Assembly (NCBI GenBank): GCA_038040485.1
Contig: JBBPIE010000009.1
Coordinates: forward strand, 1 to 64,000
Reading direction: 5' to 3'
Origin: Onstottus_B arcticum
GTDB taxonomy: Bacteria > Acidobacteriota > Blastocatellia > UBA7656
Length of the DNA stretch: 64,000 bases
Both the position numbers and the translations under genes were made by a program. Positions 8,114-17,411 of the stretch are shown piece by piece; positions within the stretch are counted from its first letter, which is position 1; every line of letters starts with the position of its first letter. The notes below the pieces were generated by a model. It ran no database searches and had not been told where the DNA came from. It saw only the letters and a program-made list of their open reading frames with translations.

Positions 8114-11100
8114 TCAGCGCTTAATTCTGGTGGTTGGATCACCAAAGAGAATCCAGGTGCGACGCACATCAGAATCGTAGACGGCAGCCTTTGCTCGCGA
8201 GGTTATCTCTCCCAACGTCAGAGTTTCACCGTCGCTACCATTGAAGAGCGTTGTGAATGCCTGCCGGGTCATCGCGGATTGGGCCGATGGTATTGTCAAA
8301 CCTGACGACGCCCAGACCGCGATCGCTCCTCCGCGCTCCGCTTTCATCAGTGACTCGGCCAGGCTATCCTGCGAAACGTCGTGAAAATAGCCGTTCAGGC
8401 AAGTCATCATCACGAACAACGGCAGCTCGCGGTTTGTCAGCCCGCGAGCTTCAGCCGACGACAGCAGGTTTCCTCGCCAGCCATCCAGCGAACCATGCCC
8501 CGCATAATTAACGACCTTCTGTCCGCGCGAGAGCCCGGAAAGGAGCGCTTTCTTTGCGACGGCGTCATCCATCCTTCCGCGATAAATCTGTTCGACGCTG
8601 GTATCGGGAGGAACTATTTCCCTCAAGGCGTCGCTTGCGGCTTCGAAGTTAAATCCGTCATTGATATCGGAGACGAGCAGCACTCCATTTGATCCTGTTG
8701 ACCGCTCGTAGCCGATGATCTTCGAGATCATCCTTATTGCCTCGTCCTCGGCTCGGACAGGCAAGCGGCCCACGGACATTTTTGCTAGTCCGTTCGAATC
8801 CATATCGGCAAACCAATCATCGGAAGCGGTCTCCATGTACTGCGTGTCAAGCAGCCTCGTCGGAACCAGGTCGGAGTCACCCCTTCCGAGATAGTTCTTC
8901 GGATCCAGGCTCGCGTCACCCACCAGCAAGACGAATCGAGGAGCGCGCTGCCAGTTTGCTTTCGCGAATGCAAGAAAGTCTTTTAAGGCGTAGGGGCTCT
9001 TGTTGCCAAAGGCAAACTCGTCGTAGACGTCTTCGATGTCAACGAGGGCGACTCGGAGTCCCTGGCTTTCCCTGTAAGCCTGGAGAACCCTGGCGCTCGC
9101 AAGCAAGCTGGTGTGTGTGACTATCACAAGGTCAGCCGATTGATTCGACTGTCGCCAAGTTGAAGGCAGATTGGCTTCGATGGACGATGGTCGCTGCGCC
9201 TGATCGTTTGTTATCGCTAGCAACGTCCTCGAACCGCTGCCAGGAACTGCAACCGTGACGGCAAATCCGTTCTTTTGCAGTTTCACCAGGCCGGCGACTT
9301 CCTGTACAGCATCGGGACTGGTCACGTCAAAGACGCGGATTGAGCTGCCGGTAAAGCCGTCAACGGTGACTTGTTGTTTGCTTGCGGCGGTAAATCGCAG
9401 CGTATTGTTACTAGCGGTGAAGCTGCGCTGGTAGGTCAAACGAATGTAATCAATGAGACTCACATCGGATTCCGGACCTTGGGCCACTAATCTAACGACA
9501 TTCTCTCCTTCCCTCAGCAGCGCTTGAGAGATCGGCAGTTTGGCGATATGCGAATTCTGCCTATCGAACGACGCCGCGCCGACTACAGATCCGTTCAGAA
9601 ACACTTTGACTATGTGCGCGTTTTGAGTGACACCTTGCAGGGCGACTTCGAGGAGCGCGCTGCCGGCAGACTTTGAATCGACTCGTAAAAGCGTGATCGA
9701 TTGATCTGTCGGCGCGCCCGCCACAACCGCGCCGAAGAAGTTCTCCTTGTCGCCGTTTCTCAAGGATGAAAAATAGATTGTTCTGTCTTTTCGCTCGACA
9801 GCATAAGGGAAGCTTGCGGCTGAGACCTGTCCGCCCGCGCCCTTCACTTGCGGTATGCGCAGGCCGGGTTGCGAGCCTGCGACCACCCAGTAGACTCGCG
9901 AGTTGGTCGATGCCGTGTCGAGTCCGATGCCATAAAACTCTATGACGTCCGAGGGACCGAAACCCGCGCCATTCTTTCCGGTGATGAAAAGGGGCTGCTC
10001 CTTGCCATCAACATAGAGTTGAAGCGTTCGAGGATCCACCTTCGGATCTATCCCCGCGCGGACCAGCTCCGGTTGTGTGACTCTGTACCAACCTTCGCGG
10101 TTGACTGAGACCTTTACGGCGTTTTGCGTGGCGAGGTTCAAGCCCGACTGGAACTGCGCCGCCGATAATCGAACTATTTCTGCCGGGTGAACTATTTCTG
10201 CCGCAGGCTCGACAGGTCGAGTGACGCCATATTGGATTTGATCTCTTCCAAGCATGCTGAGCATCACAGCCTGGCGCTCTTTGATCGCAGATCGGGGTTT
10301 GCCATTCGCATACGGGACCTTCGCAGGGCCGTGCCAAACGCTATCGCCGTTAAGGTCTATCTCTTCGAGCCAGTACTGAACGTCCTGACAATCCGCAATC
10401 CGCAATCCGCAATCCGCAATTCCTTTGTCCCACCACGCGTACGAGCGGCCTGCCTTAAGCTCGATTCCAGTTCCTGCGAGGAGGGCAGACCCTGCCAGTA
10501 TCTGTGGGGTCAAACGAACGCGCTTGCCGCTCTCTTCGCGATGGATGTTAAACCCTAGATTGTCGACTTCTTCGCCGGTCTGCCACTGTAGCAATACTTG
10601 ATCGCCATAGGCTTCGGCTTCAAACCTGTTGAGTTTTGAAGCCGTCGGCGCAAACGTAAACCGCGCGACTGAAGGATCATGATCGCTTGATTGGCTTGCG
10701 AACTCCGAATTGATATGGACTACGTCATACACAAAAGGAACATTGGTGAAGAGATTGTTGCTCGCCATAATATGGTCGAGCACCTGCGCGTTTCCTTCAA
10801 AGTTGTAACTGTAACGTTCATTCTGTGGTAAGGATTCGATCAGCGCGTTGAGCACGCCGCCCTTTAACGCATCGACTGCCGGAGAGAACTCGAAATCGTT
10901 GATATCACCCAGCACCACGATGTCGGCATTCGCATCGAGTGCGAGGATCGAGTCAGCGAAGGCGTTGACTATCTGCGCTTGCTGAATGCGTTGAGTCTCA
11001 GAGGAGCGAATTGGTGGCTGGCGATGACCGTAGAGAGGATCGTCGCCGCCCTTGGAATTGAAATGGTTTCCGATGAGAAACAACTTGTGGCCATTGAACG

Positions 11101-13378
11101 TGAACTCGCCCGCCAGGGGTTTTCTGCTCGAGTTGAACGCAGTATTGGCCGGGTCAATCCGCCCCGGACTGGAGGACAGTTCAGGCCCGCTCCCGCCGCT
11201 TACGACAGTTGTAGAAGTTGTGGGCCCGCCTCCAGGCCTATCAACGAAGGCGACGCCTCGGTCCGTTCGGAACATAAAGATTTGGCGAATATTGCCGCCT
11301 GGTTCACCCCCATCCTGATCGTCTACGGGGTTGATCTGTTTGACTTGATAAGTTGGGCCGCCGGCGCCTTGTACAGCAGAGATCAGCATGCCGAAAGTAG
11401 TCGAGGCATCAACAGTGCTGCTGCTTGTGGCGCCGTCATTGTCCTGAACCTCCTCGACACAGATGATGTCAGGCGACTTGAGATTGTTGACGATCAAACT
11501 CGCCAGCGTATTGAACTTCGTGGCGCCGTCGCTCGGGTCGAGGTTTTCGACATTGAAGGTCGCAATGGCAACTTGATTAGTTGCCGCAATAGTTGTGGTT
11601 TCGAGAGCTAAGCCCCCCGGCACAACGCTTGGCATTGACACGACCTGGAGCTTAAAGTTCCCAAACGCATAGTCAATCACACCAACGATCGCTCCGGGGA
11701 CACTGTCTGCGACATTTACCGAAGGCAAGTCCGGAACGCCAGTCATGAGATCGTTAAGTATTATGCGCTCCGGGTTAAAGTCATTTGCGCGTATCACAAT
11801 ACCGCCCCGCGCAGTGCGAACGCTTGAGCTAGCGCCATTGTCAACGACGACAGCTATCTCGCGGTTGGTGCCGAAATCCAGCGTAGGCCCAACAGCTACT
11901 GCATTGTTCACCTGCACCAGCATTCCCTCAAGGCTCTCGTAGAAATCAATCCCATCAGAGGCAGGGTCAAACACGCCGCTGGTTTCCACGTCGCCCGTCG
12001 CGTCATCTTCAATTACGGTCGTAGGTGGAATTCGTCCGCCGGTGCCAATGACAACCGGCGCGGGCAGAGAGTTGCCGGTTGAAGTAACCACGATTGATAA
12101 TGACGGTGCTGCTATCTCCGTATTAGTCAGGCTCGTGGCACTCGCCCGAAACTCCGAGACGGTGCCGCCAGCGGTTATCGCATCTCCCACGCTGACGGTG
12201 GGAGCCGAACTGGTGAATACAAAAATGCCTTCAGATGTGGCGTCATCACTATCCGGCGCGGGGTCTTGCATGAAGAAGCCATTCGATTTCAACCCCGTCA
12301 CGATGCCGACGATACCCGACACCAAATTGCCTGCTACAGGCGATATATGGCTCGCGCCCTCAATATCATGGATTCGCAACGGGGTGGCGGATGTTACAGT
12401 AAGCTGGATCGTTGTGTTCCCCGTTCGTGTTTGAGCGTCGGTGATAGTAATCGGCAGGCTCTTCATGCCGATCGTCGTGGCTGGAGCGACAGTCGCTTGA
12501 AACGAGAATACGTTATTGCCGATAGTCACATCGCCATTCGTTCCGTCATCAAAGAATGGCTGCGTCGCGCTTCCGCCGATGGCGCCGAGGTCGCCGGTGA
12601 CGGCAAGCCCCGTGCTGAGCGGACCGGTTCCGGGCGTAACCGTGACCGTCAGCAGCGTCATTCCTCCAGGCACAACTGAGCTTGGATTAGCCGCGCCGAC
12701 GCCCGACGGGTTGCTCGAACCGCCGCACGGATTGACTGGAGAGCTGCTGTTGCGCGGGTTTGGCGCACCAGTCGTGAAGTCGGCCGAGTTACTGTCCGTA
12801 TCCGTGCAGCCACCCATGTTCCTCAAAGCCGCAGTTGTATTGGCGAGTACAGGCGTAGCCCCGCTGCCTTCAAAACAATTGGCGCTGCCGAAGCCTACAA
12901 AATCAATAATGTTGGCTCCGGCGGGACATGCCCCGCTCAGCATTGTTGAGTTATTGACGAGCGCAACTTTGCCATTGGTCGCGCTCATGGCGATGGCTCC
13001 AGTCGCATCAGGTGTGGGCAAAGGCGTAGTCCCTCCCATGCCTTGTGCCTCCTGCACAAGGTAATAACCTCCCGGCGGAATTAAGCCTGAGAGAGCAGTC
13101 GTCGCCCAGGTAGTTCCAGCAGTGGATGCGTATTGCACTGTCCATCCCGTTACGCTAACAGTGGCGTTGCCTCGATTAAAAAGCTCGACGAAGTCGTTGG
13201 TATAGGTTGCTCCAGTGTTGCCTCCGCCGCCGTAAACCTGGCTGATGACAATAGTGCTCGATATGCCTTGAACGGATAGAGGCGATATTAGCTGGTAGCC
13301 TGCGAAGGAGAGAGTCAGAAGAAGCACGGCGGCGTTACGCACGAGGCGCATAGATAGCTGGGGTCTTGTATTTTTCAT
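8114..13378 (-). CDS. Giant secreted protein: lamin-tail domain, EEP nuclease, gingipain-type C25 protease
   Basis: A signal peptide (about 1-37) leads a 1754-residue protein. Residues about 38-215 form a lamin-tail domain (VISQVYGGGGN, then FVELFNRG). Beta-rich and OB-like stretches follow to about 595. An ExeM/NucH-like endonuclease-exonuclease-phosphatase domain spans about 600-905 (IATFNVENLDP, VLGDINDFE, SSDHDPSV). A linker with LLQWQTGEEVDNLGFNIHRE precedes a C25 gingipain-like domain at about 1412-1754, with candidate catalytic His1628 (NYAGHGS) and Cys1660 (MMTCLNGYF). Each part is a recognised family; both active sites look intact. The linker near 985-997 contains an in-frame heptamer repeat. 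The protein probably degrades extracellular DNA and protein or is self-processed, which is inference. Confidence 0.85.
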   Translation of the reverse strand: MKNTRPQLSMRLVRNAAVLLLTLSFAGYQLISPLSVQGISSTIVISQVYGGGGNTGATYTNDFVELFNRGNATVSVTGWTVQYASTAGTTWATTALSGLIPPGGYYLVQEAQGMGGTTPLPTPDATGAIAMSATNGKVALVNNSTMLSGACPAGANIIDFVGFGSANCFEGSGATPVLANTTAALRNMGGCTDTDSNSADFTTGAPNPRNSSSPVNPCGGSSNPSGVGAANPSSVVPGGMTLLTVTVTPGTGPLSTGLAVTGDLGAIGGSATQPFFDDGTNGDVTIGNNVFSFQATVAPATTIGMKSLPITITDAQTRTGNTTIQLTVTSATPLRIHDIEGASHISPVAGNLVSGIVGIVTGLKSNGFFMQDPAPDSDDATSEGIFVFTSSAPTVSVGDAITAGGTVSEFRASATSLTNTEIAAPSLSIVVTSTGNSLPAPVVIGTGGRIPPTTVIEDDATGDVETSGVFDPASDGIDFYESLEGMLVQVNNAVAVGPTLDFGTNREIAVVVDNGASSSVRTARGGIVIRANDFNPERIILNDLMTGVPDLPSVNVADSVPGAIVGVIDYAFGNFKLQVVSMPSVVPGGLALETTTIAATNQVAIATFNVENLDPSDGATKFNTLASLIVNNLKSPDIICVEEVQDNDGATSSSTVDASTTFGMLISAVQGAGGPTYQVKQINPVDDQDGGEPGGNIRQIFMFRTDRGVAFVDRPGGGPTTSTTVVSGGSGPELSSSPGRIDPANTAFNSSRKPLAGEFTFNGHKLFLIGNHFNSKGGDDPLYGHRQPPIRSSETQRIQQAQIVNAFADSILALDANADIVVLGDINDFEFSPAVDALKGGVLNALIESLPQNERYSYNFEGNAQVLDHIMASNNLFTNVPFVYDVVHINSEFASQSSDHDPSVARFTFAPTASKLNRFEAEAYGDQVLLQWQTGEEVDNLGFNIHREESGKRVRLTPQILAGSALLAGTGIELKAGRSYAWWDKGIADCGLRIADCQDVQYWLEEIDLNGDSVWHGPAKVPYANGKPRSAIKERQAVMLSMLGRDQIQYGVTRPVEPAAEIVHPAEIVRLSAAQFQSGLNLATQNAVKVSVNREGWYRVTQPELVRAGIDPKVDPRTLQLYVDGKEQPLFITGKNGAGFGPSDVIEFYGIGLDTASTNSRVYWVVAGSQPGLRIPQVKGAGGQVSAASFPYAVERKDRTIYFSSLRNGDKENFFGAVVAGAPTDQSITLLRVDSKSAGSALLEVALQGVTQNAHIVKVFLNGSVVGAASFDRQNSHIAKLPISQALLREGENVVRLVAQGPESDVSLIDYIRLTYQRSFTASNNTLRFTAASKQQVTVDGFTGSSIRVFDVTSPDAVQEVAGLVKLQKNGFAVTVAVPGSGSRTLLAITNDQAQRPSSIEANLPSTWRQSNQSADLVIVTHTSLLASARVLQAYRESQGLRVALVDIEDVYDEFAFGNKSPYALKDFLAFAKANWQRAPRFVLLVGDASLDPKNYLGRGDSDLVPTRLLDTQYMETASDDWFADMDSNGLAKMSVGRLPVRAEDEAIRMISKIIGYERSTGSNGVLLVSDINDGFNFEAASDALREIVPPDTSVEQIYRGRMDDAVAKKALLSGLSRGQKVVNYAGHGSLDGWRGNLLSSAEARGLTNRELPLFVMMTCLNGYFHDVSQDSLAESLMKAERGGAIAVWASSGLTIPSAQSAMTRQAFTTLFNGSDGETLTLGEITSRAKAAVYDSDVRRTWILFGDPTTRIKR
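10387..10424. repeat. GCAATCC heptamer repeat inside the nuclease-protease gene
   Basis: Four or so copies of GCAATCC lie within the minus-strand gene and encode GIADCGLRIADCQ in the linker between the nuclease and protease domains. Three 7-bp units make 21 bp, so the array adds whole 7-residue blocks without changing frame. Confidence 0.85.
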
Positions 13379-13573
13379 GAATTATTCAAAAGCCCGGCTC
13401 TGGCCCCACCCACCAAGGTACGATGGGAGTCAACACCTGCGGGCACACTACGCAGAGGTTGGAGCATTCCTTTCAATTGAGGAGCGTAATCGGGTTCTTG
13501 CTTTATGGAAACTATCCGCTTGAACAGAGATTCTAGCTCGCAAGACTTCCTGGCAGCAACAAGAAAAGTGATT

Positions 13574-13642
13574 CAAGTCTTGGGTAGTTTTCTTAAGTCC
13601 GTGTTAAGGACTAACACGTCCTTAAGATAACACCAAGTCTTG
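13574..13642. repeat. Imperfect palindrome between parB and the giant secreted gene
   Basis: The 9-mer CAAGTCTTG opens and closes this 69-base tract. Inside, CTTAAGTCCGTGTTA pairs imperfectly with TAACACGTCCTTAAG around 13592-13626. It lies downstream of parB and about 200 bases upstream of the secreted gene's start. It may be a parB terminator, an operator for the secreted gene or a small mobile repeat. The rest of 13379-13778 shows nothing else. Confidence 0.55.
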
Positions 13643-13778
13643 TCGACGAACTCGCCAACCCGATGATCGAAGCAGCTCCGTATCTCGGCAGGAACGGGGA
13701 TCCTTCGTGCATACGAAGCGCGCCTTCAGCGCACGTTTGCCTGTAGCTCGATAGGGCCGCGGATTTTTGAGAGTCTTT

Positions 13779-14651
13779 TCACTCGGGCCGTCTCTGAACC
13801 AGGACATCGAAGATCCGTGCGAGATCATCGCTGGACGAGAACTTTATTTCGATCACGCCTCCGGCTCTCAAGAACTTGATCTTGACTTGCGCGCCAAGCT
13901 TTCTGCTCAGCCGGGCTTCGGCCGCGACGACGTTCGCGGTTTCTGGGTCGTGGGCTGGACTGGTCTTAACGCTCTTCTGTTGGCGGGGCGAATCGATGAT
14001 CAGTTCAGTCTTTACCAGACGCTCGGCTTCCCTTACAGAAAGGAGTTTGGATACGATCTCGTCGGCCAATAGATTTTGCCGGTCTGGCGAATCGATGGAC
14101 AGCAAGGCTCGGGCATGACCCATTGAAAGCTTACCGTCTACGAGCAGTCTTTGAACGTGATCGGGGAGCCGAAGAAGGCGAAGCGAATTGGCAACCGACG
14201 ACCGATCCTTTCCGACACGCAGAGCAACAGCTTCCTGGGTGATACCCAACTGCTCCTGGAGCTTTCGATAGGCGTTGGCCTCTTCTATGGCGTTGAGCTC
14301 TTGTCGCTGTATGTTTTCTATCAGCGACAACTCAAGAACACGTTCGTCAGGTACCTCGCGAACCACGCTGGGTATCCTCTTGAGCCCGACCTTCTTAGCC
14401 GCCCGCCATCGTCGTTCGCCAGCTATGATTTGGAAGCGTTCTCCGACCCGGCGCACCACTATCGGCTGGATGACGCCGTTGGTCTCGATCGAGTTTGCCA
14501 ACTCCGCAAGTTTGGTCTCGTTGAAGTCGTGCCGAGGTTGCTCGATACCCGGGTCTATGCTCTCCACATTCAATTCAACAAGGTCGTTACCAGGAGAGTT
14601 TACCTGCGGGAAGAGTGCATCAAGCCCCCTGCCCAAAGCCCGTCTTGACAT
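13779..14651 (-). CDS. parB: Chromosome-partitioning protein ParB (Spo0J)
   Basis: The 290-residue protein begins MSRRALGRGLDALFP, the ParA-contact N-terminus of chromosomal ParB. The CTP-binding N-domain has GVIQPIVVRR and the arginine motif AGERRWRAAK near 80-90. A helix-turn-helix region that reads parS follows (ITQEAVALRVGKDRSSVANSL, given as ITQEAVALRVGK and DRSSVANSLR). The C-terminal dimer domain ends VLVQRRPE. The ATG lies inside the 3' end of parA (32-nt overlap), so the two are translationally coupled. A parS site lies just upstream of parA. Confidence 0.96.
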   Translation of the reverse strand: MSRRALGRGLDALFPQVNSPGNDLVELNVESIDPGIEQPRHDFNETKLAELANSIETNGVIQPIVVRRVGERFQIIAGERRWRAAKKVGLKRIPSVVREVPDERVLELSLIENIQRQELNAIEEANAYRKLQEQLGITQEAVALRVGKDRSSVANSLRLLRLPDHVQRLLVDGKLSMGHARALLSIDSPDRQNLLADEIVSKLLSVREAERLVKTELIIDSPRQQKSVKTSPAHDPETANVVAAEARLSRKLGAQVKIKFLRAGGVIEIKFSSSDDLARIFDVLVQRRPE

Positions 14652-15402
14652 TGTCTATGACCTCCCGCGCCAATCGAAGGTAGCTTTCAGCGCCCTTGGA
14701 GCGGATATCGTACAAAACAATTGGCTTGCCATGGCTCGGTGCCTCAGCTAGCCGAACGTTCCTCGGTATTATCGTCGAGAAAACTTGAAGCCCTAAGAAC
14801 CCTCTTAAATCCGAGACGACCTGATTGCAGAGGTTTGTCCTTTCGTCAAACATCGTCAATAGAAACCCTTCAACTGCAAGGGTTGGGTTCACCGACCGCC
14901 GAACTTTTATCAGAGTGTCCCAAAGCTCAGAGACCCCTTCGAGTGCGAAGTACTCACACTGAATGGGAACGAGGACCGAATTCGCGGCGGCCAATGAATT
15001 CAACGTTAAGAGCCCCAGGCTTGGAGGACAGTCGATCAAAACGAAATCGTAGTTCGCAGCGATCGGTCGAAGGGCTTTCTTGAGCTTGAACTCGCGTTCC
15101 TCCTCCCCAACCAGTTCTATCTCAGCCGCGACGAGTACTTTTTCGGAAGGCACGACCCAGAGTCCCGGTAGCTCAGTTGCCAACACCATCGACTCGATCG
15201 GGTCGTTCAGAACCATCGAGTGATACAAGCTGCGCTCAAAGGTACCCCTCAAGCCCAAACCGCTGGTGCTGTTCCCCTGTGGATCAGCATCTACCAGCAA
15301 GACACGTTTGTCGGCTACCGCTAAGCTTGCAGCCAGGTTGATGGCAGTTGTCGTCTTACCGACACCGCCTTTCTGGTTAGCGACGGCTATTATTCTTGCC
15401 AC
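14620..15402 (-). CDS. parA: Chromosome-partitioning ATPase ParA (Soj)
   Basis: I chose the GTG at 15402, giving MARIIAVANQKGGVGKTTT; an upstream in-frame start (15471) would add 23 residues not expected in the family. The roughly 260-residue ATPase has the deviant Walker A KGGVGKTTTAINLA near residue 10, LLVDADPQGN near 38 and FVLIDCPPSLG near 120. ParA works with ParB to segregate origins. The gene is co-transcribed with parB and diverges from dnaA across parS. Confidence 0.96.
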   Translation of the reverse strand: MARIIAVANQKGGVGKTTTAINLAASLAVADKRVLLVDADPQGNSTSGLGLRGTFERSLYHSMVLNDPIESMVLATELPGLWVVPSEKVLVAAEIELVGEEEREFKLKKALRPIAANYDFVLIDCPPSLGLLTLNSLAAANSVLVPIQCEYFALEGVSELWDTLIKVRRSVNPTLAVEGFLLTMFDERTNLCNQVVSDLRGFLGLQVFSTIIPRNVRLAEAPSHGKPIVLYDIRSKGAESYLRLAREVIDNVKTGFGQGA

Positions 15403-15750
15403 GAGTCCGTACCATACCACAAACCGAACCGCCATCAACAGCCGCAATAATCCATGAACCGGTCCCGGCATACTAGCCCCCGGTGTCCCTTCAAGCAGGT
15501 TGTTTCACGTGAAACATCGGCCATACGTCATCAATGCGTCGGCTTCTGCAAGGTGTAAGGCAAAAACAACAGGCTGTCATATTGAAACCTCTCACCGGTT
15601 GTGATACTGTTCGCGGGTTTCATCGGCGCTGTTTTCCTTGGTTGTTTGCCTGCTCAATCAAAAAGCCGAAGTCGGGTTGGGGTGACTGACCGATTCTCGA
15701 TTATTGGCGAACCTCTGCGCGGTGTCGCCAGGGGACAGGAGTCTTTTAAG
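15403..15750. other. Intergenic region between parA and dnaA
   Basis: This 348-base stretch holds parS (15501-15516) and the leaders of both divergent genes. A weak promoter-like pair for dnaA is TTGAAA at 15582-15587 and GATACT at 15603-15608. An open frame extends dnaA upstream to 15601, but the added residues do not resemble DnaA. I found no convincing DnaA box here. Confidence 0.5.
15501..15516. promoter_or_regulatory. parS centromere site
   Basis: TGTTTCACGTGAAACA is a perfect 16-bp palindrome identical to the consensus bacterial parS. It sits in the intergenic region between divergent parA and dnaA, where ParB would load. Confidence 0.97.
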
Positions 15751-17154
15751 ATGTCGACGGGTGTCCAGACTGACCTACTGTCTTCGGTGCTAACGGCAAT
15801 CTCAAAGCGACTGAATCACGAAAGCTTTGATACCTGGTTCAAACCAATTTCGCGGGCGTCGAAAGATTCTTCCACTCTGTATCTAACCGTTCCAAACGAG
15901 GTCTTTCGGGATTGGATCGGCACGAACTACTTCGATGTGATTGAGGAGTCGTTAGAGGAACTGCACTTAACTGGCTACAAAGTTGACTTTTTGCTCGAGG
16001 ACCGTTGGGGCCAGGCCCAAACGGGCGTTGACGTCAGCCGGACTCCTGCAGCATCAGGCCATGATAGGCCGCTACCGGAAACGATTCGACCTTCTCAGGG
16101 TCCCGGAATGGCAGGGCCGGCTGGAACCGCCCCGTCAGAACTCCCTCTTAATCCAAAATACAAGTTTGACACGTTCGTGGTGGGCTCCTGCAATCAATTC
16201 GCCCACGCCGCGTCCCTGGCAGTCGTCGATATGCCGGCTAAGACCTATAATCCGCTGTACCTCTACGGCGGAGTTGGCCTCGGAAAGACCCATCTGATGC
16301 ATGCCATCGGTCACGCGATCAAGTCAAGGAATGGCGCACTACGCCTGACATACATCTCATCGGAGAGATTCATGAATGAGCTGATCAATGCGATCAGATA
16401 CGACCAAACTATCAGGTTTCGCGACAGATATCGAAATATCGACGTCTTGTTGATTGATGATATTCAATTTCTAGCCGGAAAGGAGCGTACTCAGGAGGAA
16501 TTCTTTCACACGTTTAACGCTCTCTATGACTCCCAGAAGCAAATAATCATCTCTAGTGATTGTCCGCCGCGGGAAATCCCAACGCTCGAGGAACGGCTGC
16601 ACTCCAGATTCGAATGGGGGCTCATAGCAGATATTCAGCCGCCTGATCTGGAAACAAAGGTCGCGATTCTCAAGCGAAAAGCGGAACTGGAGAGACTCGA
16701 CCTCCCGGATGATGTTGCCATGTTTATCGCCGGCAAAATCAAATCGAACATACGAGAATTGGAAGGCTCTCTGGTAAGGCTCCTTGCTTATGCGTCGCTC
16801 AAAGGTCTCCCGATCGACATCGAGTTGGCCAAAGACATCCTTCGAAACATCGTTGAGGATGAGTCCGACGCTCCGTCGATCGAGCTTATCCAGAGAATCG
16901 TCGCCGGACACTACGGGCTGAAAACGGTCGATCTAAAGTCGAAGAGCAACGCCAGGGTCATTTCGTTCCCGCGCCAAATCGCTATGTACCTCTGTAAGAC
17001 TCTCACGTCTGCAAGCTTGCAAGAGATAGGAAGGGAGTTCGGAGGAAAGCACCACAGCACGGTTTTGCACAGCATCAATAAGATAGCAAAACTGCAAGAG
17101 AAAGACCGAGTTTTCCACAACATCATTGACACCCTAATTTCTAGCACGAAGTGA
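15751..17154 (+). CDS. dnaA: Chromosomal replication initiator DnaA
   Basis: The start at 15751 gives MSTGVQTDLLSSVLTAI and a product of about 467 residues, normal for DnaA; an upstream in-frame GTG at 15601 adds unrelated residues. Domain I is at about 1-85, a short linker follows, and the AAA+ domain has YLYGGVGLGKTHLMHAIG (Walker A) and VLLIDDIQFLAGKERTQEEF (Walker B). The C-terminal domain carries the box-binding signature near SLQEIGREFGGKHHSTVLHS. DnaA binds boxes in the adjacent oriC and opens the duplex. dnaN follows across that origin. Confidence 0.97.
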   Translation: MSTGVQTDLLSSVLTAISKRLNHESFDTWFKPISRASKDSSTLYLTVPNEVFRDWIGTNYFDVIEESLEELHLTGYKVDFLLEDRWGQAQTGVDVSRTPAASGHDRPLPETIRPSQGPGMAGPAGTAPSELPLNPKYKFDTFVVGSCNQFAHAASLAVVDMPAKTYNPLYLYGGVGLGKTHLMHAIGHAIKSRNGALRLTYISSERFMNELINAIRYDQTIRFRDRYRNIDVLLIDDIQFLAGKERTQEEFFHTFNALYDSQKQIIISSDCPPREIPTLEERLHSRFEWGLIADIQPPDLETKVAILKRKAELERLDLPDDVAMFIAGKIKSNIRELEGSLVRLLAYASLKGLPIDIELAKDILRNIVEDESDAPSIELIQRIVAGHYGLKTVDLKSKSNARVISFPRQIAMYLCKTLTSASLQEIGREFGGKHHSTVLHSINKIAKLQEKDRVFHNIIDTLISSTK

Positions 17155-17411
17155 GTTATGGCTTTTTTCCACAGTGTGTACACCAAGCATGACTGTGGAG
17201 CATTCAGCCTTCTGGCGCTTATCGCTCTCTGGTGTTGTTTCTACAACCGAATGAATCTTTTTTCAACGGGCTCTTTCGACGCAACCTGATACTGGAATCA
17301 GCACATTGTGGATGTTATCGAGTTTTGCACAGCATACTACTACTACTAGTTTAACTATGACGGTTGTTGTTATAGTAGCGCTAAGAACCGTCATCGAAAG
17401 GTAATAACCAA
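17155..17411. other. Probable oriC with DnaA boxes and a DnaA-trio
   Basis: The dnaA-dnaN gap contains two sequences matching TTWTNCACA: TTTTCCACA at 17165-17173 and TTTTGCACA at 17323-17331. Five bases after the second lies CTACTACTACTA (17337-17348), four consecutive 3'-GAT-5' triplets when read on the lower strand. That is the DnaA-trio described in Bacillus subtilis as the element on which DnaA opens the duplex. An AT-rich stretch follows. A weaker reverse box, TGTGGATGT, lies at 17307-17315. Position, boxes and trio together support an origin. Confidence 0.85.

Noticed and set aside
15601..15750. A longer DnaA N-terminus from the in-frame GTG at 15601
   Set aside because: The extra 50 residues do not resemble DnaA, and ATG 15751 gives the normal family start and length.
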